A stretch of 5,975 nt of DNA, taken from Myxococcales bacterium. GTDB lineage: Bacteria > Myxococcota_A > UBA9160 > JALSIO01. A program made the translations under genes and the position numbers. The stretch lies in contig JALSIO010000065.1 in the NCBI GenBank assembly GCA_026989995.1, positions 1-5,975 of the forward strand, given 5' to 3'. This document shows positions 4,535 through 5,975 of this stretch, one piece after another. Within the stretch, counting starts at the first letter, position 1. Each line of letters opens with the position of its first letter. Below the pieces are notes generated by a model, which had not been told where the DNA came from, made no database searches, and saw only the letters and a list, made by a program, of their open reading frames with translations.

Positions 4535-5975
4535 GCGCGGGCCCGCGCGGGCACCGCGGCCCCGATCCGCTTCCGCCCGCGCATCCTCGTGACCGCCGCC
4601 TTCGACGAGGCGTCGCTCGCACGCCTTCGCGAGGTGGCCGAGGTCCGGTACGAGAGCTTCCGGGAGCGGATGCGACTGCTGACCGGCGCCTCGCTGGTGG
4701 AGGCCCTCGCGGGCACCCACGTCTTCGTGACCGAGGTGGACGTGCTCGACCGGGCGGCCCTCGAGGCGCTGCCCGAGCTGCGGGTGGTGGCCGCGTGCCG
4801 CGGCAACGCCGTCAACGTGGATGTCGCGGCCTGCACCGCCTTCGGCGTGCCGGTGCTCTACGCGCCGGGGCGGAACGCCGAATCCGTGGCGGACCTCGCC
4901 CTCGCGTTCATGCTGGCCCTCGTCCGCCACCTGCCGGAAGCCACGGCCTTCCTCCGGGATCCCGCCGTGACCGCGGGGAACCTGGGCATGATGGGCAAGG
5001 CCTTCCGCCGCTTCGAGGGCGCCGAGCTCGGCCAGCTCACCGTGGGGCTCGTGGGCTTCGGCGCCGTGGGCCGCGCCGTCGCCCGGCGGCTCGAGGGCTT
5101 CGGCAGCCGCATCCTCGTATCCGATCCCTTCGTCTCGGAGGAGGCGGCGGCGCTCCACGGCGCCTCGCGGGTGGCGCTCGACGAGCTGCTCGAGCGCTCG
5201 GACATCGTGAGCCTCCACGCGGCGGTGACCGACGAGACCCGGGGCCTCCTCGGCGCCGCCGAGCTCGCCCGCATGCGGCCCGGAGCCTGGCTCGTCAACA
5301 CCGCGCGGGCGGCGCTCGTGGACGAGGAGGCCCTTCTGGCCGCCCTCGAGGCGGGGCAGCTGGCCGGGGCGGCCCTCGACACCTTCTCGGTGGAGCCGCC
5401 GGGCGCGGACCATCCGCTGGTGCAGCATCCGCGGGTGATCAGCACGCCGCACATCGGCGGGAACACCCGGCACGTGGCCGTGCACCAGGGCCGCATCGTC
5501 ACCGACGCCATCCTGGCGCTCCTCCGCGGCGAGCGCCCCCGGGCCGTCCTGAACCCCGAGGCCCTCGACGGATTCTCGTGGACCGGTCCCCGCCGCGAGC
5601 CCTCGGCCGAGGAGCTCACCCGCCTCGGGAGCGGCCCCGGCCCCGCCGTCACCGATCTCGAGCGCGACGCGGCCGGCCGCGGCGCCCGCGGCGCGGGGAG
5701 CGCCGGGCCCGAGGAGCCGGCGCCGACCCTCGACGAGGGGACCCGGGCGCAGCTCCAACGCCTGCTCGAGGACTTCACCCGGGCACTCGCGGCGGACCGG
5801 GGCGTGCGCGACAAGAGCGCCGGCAAGGACGTCGCGCTCCACTTCGAGCTCACCGACGCCGGGCTCGGCTTCCACCTGCGGCTTTGCGACGGGATCGTCG
5901 GTGCCGGCCTCGGCCCGCCGGCCGAGGGCCCGCGCGTCGATCTCGCACTGCGAAGCGAGGTGCTCGACGGGATCT
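2990..5975 (+). CDS. Fused FGGY kinase (LsrK-like) / D-2-hydroxyacid dehydrogenase / SCP2-like protein, 3' end beyond the window
   Basis: A single frame of 995 codons, without a stop and still open at the right edge, joins an FGGY sugar kinase (about residues 1-515), a complete D-2-hydroxyacid dehydrogenase (about 526-860), a low-complexity linker (about 861-912) and the start of an SCP2-like domain (from about 913). I followed the frame codon by codon: the kinase, the junction and the dehydrogenase share one phase. No in-frame ATG, stop or ribosome site marks a second gene at the junction. Both enzymes keep their key residues, so each is probably active. The kinase would phosphorylate a sugar-like substrate with ATP and the dehydrogenase would interconvert a 2-hydroxy and a 2-keto acid with NAD(H), presumably in one cytoplasmic pathway. 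The substrate and order of steps are unknown. No signal peptide is seen. It is transcribed divergently from the DUF3604 unit. Confidence 0.9.
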   Translation, partial: MAGRWFLGIDLGGGSTRALLLDPTTGAHRVARRPASVVPGAGGGIGFEVDFDDLRRQLAEACAEVLEAAGAAGSDVEALAVSSMRFGTALVDGAGEVLFAVPNRDARAFGEALRLQQALGEDLLRETGHWMLPVHLLPRLLWLREHRPEVLRRAAAALSLGDAVAAWLTGRAATDPTQANASGLFRLADGTWRAEALEGFGLPPSLLPEVLPAGAVLGPLAEGPARCLSLARGTPVVVGGADTRCGLLGAGAVSGGDAGVVAGTTAPVEAVVDGPRVDERGRMRGGPHLVPGLFVLESNAGALGEALTFMARLLHPESAEPELRLFAEAALSPPGAGGILSSVGADIANDRGARMPVGQIALSHLTGREGAQARRDLARAVVEGHACGLRANLEQIASLTGARYPAIALGGGLSRSDVFARILAAVAGTEVRLAAAPETSAFGAALLAAVGSGRFAGPAEAARALAAPRRVVTPSSEEIEAGERVYTSWRAVREAAEEQVLPAAAAAVTPFVLEGARARAGTAAPIRFRPRILVTAAFDEASLARLREVAEVRYESFRERMRLLTGASLVEALAGTHVFVTEVDVLDRAALEALPELRVVAACRGNAVNVDVAACTAFGVPVLYAPGRNAESVADLALAFMLALVRHLPEATAFLRDPAVTAGNLGMMGKAFRRFEGAELGQLTVGLVGFGAVGRAVARRLEGFGSRILVSDPFVSEEAAALHGASRVALDELLERSDIVSLHAAVTDETRGLLGAAELARMRPGAWLVNTARAALVDEEALLAALEAGQLAGAALDTFSVEPPGADHPLVQHPRVISTPHIGGNTRHVAVHQGRIVTDAILALLRGERPRAVLNPEALDGFSWTGPRREPSAEELTRLGSGPGPAVTDLERDAAGRGARGAGSAGPEEPAPTLDEGTRAQLQRLLEDFTRALAADRGVRDKSAGKDVALHFELTDAGLGFHLRLCDGIVGAGLGPPAEGPRVDLALRSEVLDGI
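4565..5569 (+). other. Domain: D-2-hydroxyacid dehydrogenase (phosphoglycerate dehydrogenase-like)
   Basis: A substrate-binding half begins near residue 526 (FRPRILVTAAFDE) and carries CRGNAVNVD and the inter-domain helix NAESVADLALAFMLAL. The NAD-binding half has G689-F-G691-A-V-G694, with D712 at the end of the next strand, which favours NAD over NADP. The catalytic triad of the family is present: R773 in NTARAALVDE, E802 in SVEPP and H821 in TPHIGG. The Arg-Glu spacing of 29 equals that of E. coli SerA. A segment rich in Gly and Met (GNLGMMGKAFRRFEG, 663-677 approximately) precedes the Rossmann fold. No ACT domain follows, so this is not a standard regulated serine-pathway SerA. Confidence 0.88.
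5726..5975 (+). other. Domain: SCP2 (sterol carrier protein 2)-like, start only
   Basis: From about residue 913, after a linker rich in Gly, Ala, Pro and Arg, a helix (TRAQLQRLLEDFTRALA) leads to VALHFELTDAGLGFHLRLCDG (948-968 region) and then RVDLALRSEVLDGI. The pattern of an amphipathic helix, paired beta strands ending in D967-G968, and a later strand before a Leu-Ile helix fits bacterial SCP2-like domains that hold lipid or other hydrophobic ligands. The domain is incomplete here, and the assignment rests on pattern only. Confidence 0.55.

Noticed and set aside
4450..4564. A hidden gene boundary between kinase and dehydrogenase
   Set aside because: No stop codon, no in-frame ATG near the dehydrogenase start and no purine-rich ribosome site in a fitting place; the same codon phase runs through, so a true fusion is the simpler reading.
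4858..5853. Minus-strand open frame of 331 codons opposite the dehydrogenase
   Set aside because: Antisense to the catalytic motifs of the dehydrogenase; composition is typical of a shadow frame.
2123..5875. Minus-strand open frame of 1250 codons opposite the fusion gene
   Set aside because: The opposite strand encodes conserved kinase and dehydrogenase motifs in order. This frame shows only low-complexity His/Arg/Gly-rich sequence, as expected of an antisense shadow.

Overview
This is a very GC-rich window from what looks like a high-GC bacterium. The codon third positions are almost all G or C, and several antisense frames stay open by chance. A large Cys-rich DUF3604 lipoprotein and an SCP2-type domain fused to metabolic enzymes would fit Myxococcota or related deltaproteobacterial or environmental lineages. 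That placement is a weak inference, because the window holds no rRNA or other marker gene.

Layout: two transcription units diverge from a 275-bp intergenic region (2715-2989). Leftward (minus strand) runs a 777-residue DUF3604 (PHP-like metal-dependent) protein with an N-terminal lipoprotein-type signal. Its stop codon overlaps the start of a ketol-acid reductoisomerase-like (IlvC-like) gene in an ATGA arrangement, with a good Shine-Dalgarno embedded in the last DUF3604 codons. The reductoisomerase gene is cut by the left window edge after 128 residues. Rightward (plus strand) one uninterrupted reading frame starts at 2990 and is still open at the right edge after 995 codons. It encodes, in order, an FGGY carbohydrate kinase most like autoinducer-2 kinase (LsrK), a complete D-2-hydroxyacid dehydrogenase, a Gly/Ala/Pro/Arg-rich linker, and the start of an SCP2-like lipid-binding domain.

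The intergenic region is extremely GC-rich and full of inverted repeats, including a perfect 10-bp-stem hairpin. It must hold both promoters, but no convincing -35/-10 pair can be read.

The most unusual object is the kinase-dehydrogenase-SCP2 fusion. The two enzymes could act on consecutive steps of a sugar, sugar-acid or diketone pathway, but the substrate cannot be read from the sequence. The divergent pairing with an exported DUF3604 hydrolase-like protein and a reductoisomerase whose cofactor loop departs from ordinary IlvC could mean a small catabolic or detoxification locus; this is inference. There is no sign of a mobile element, CRISPR array, tRNA or rRNA.
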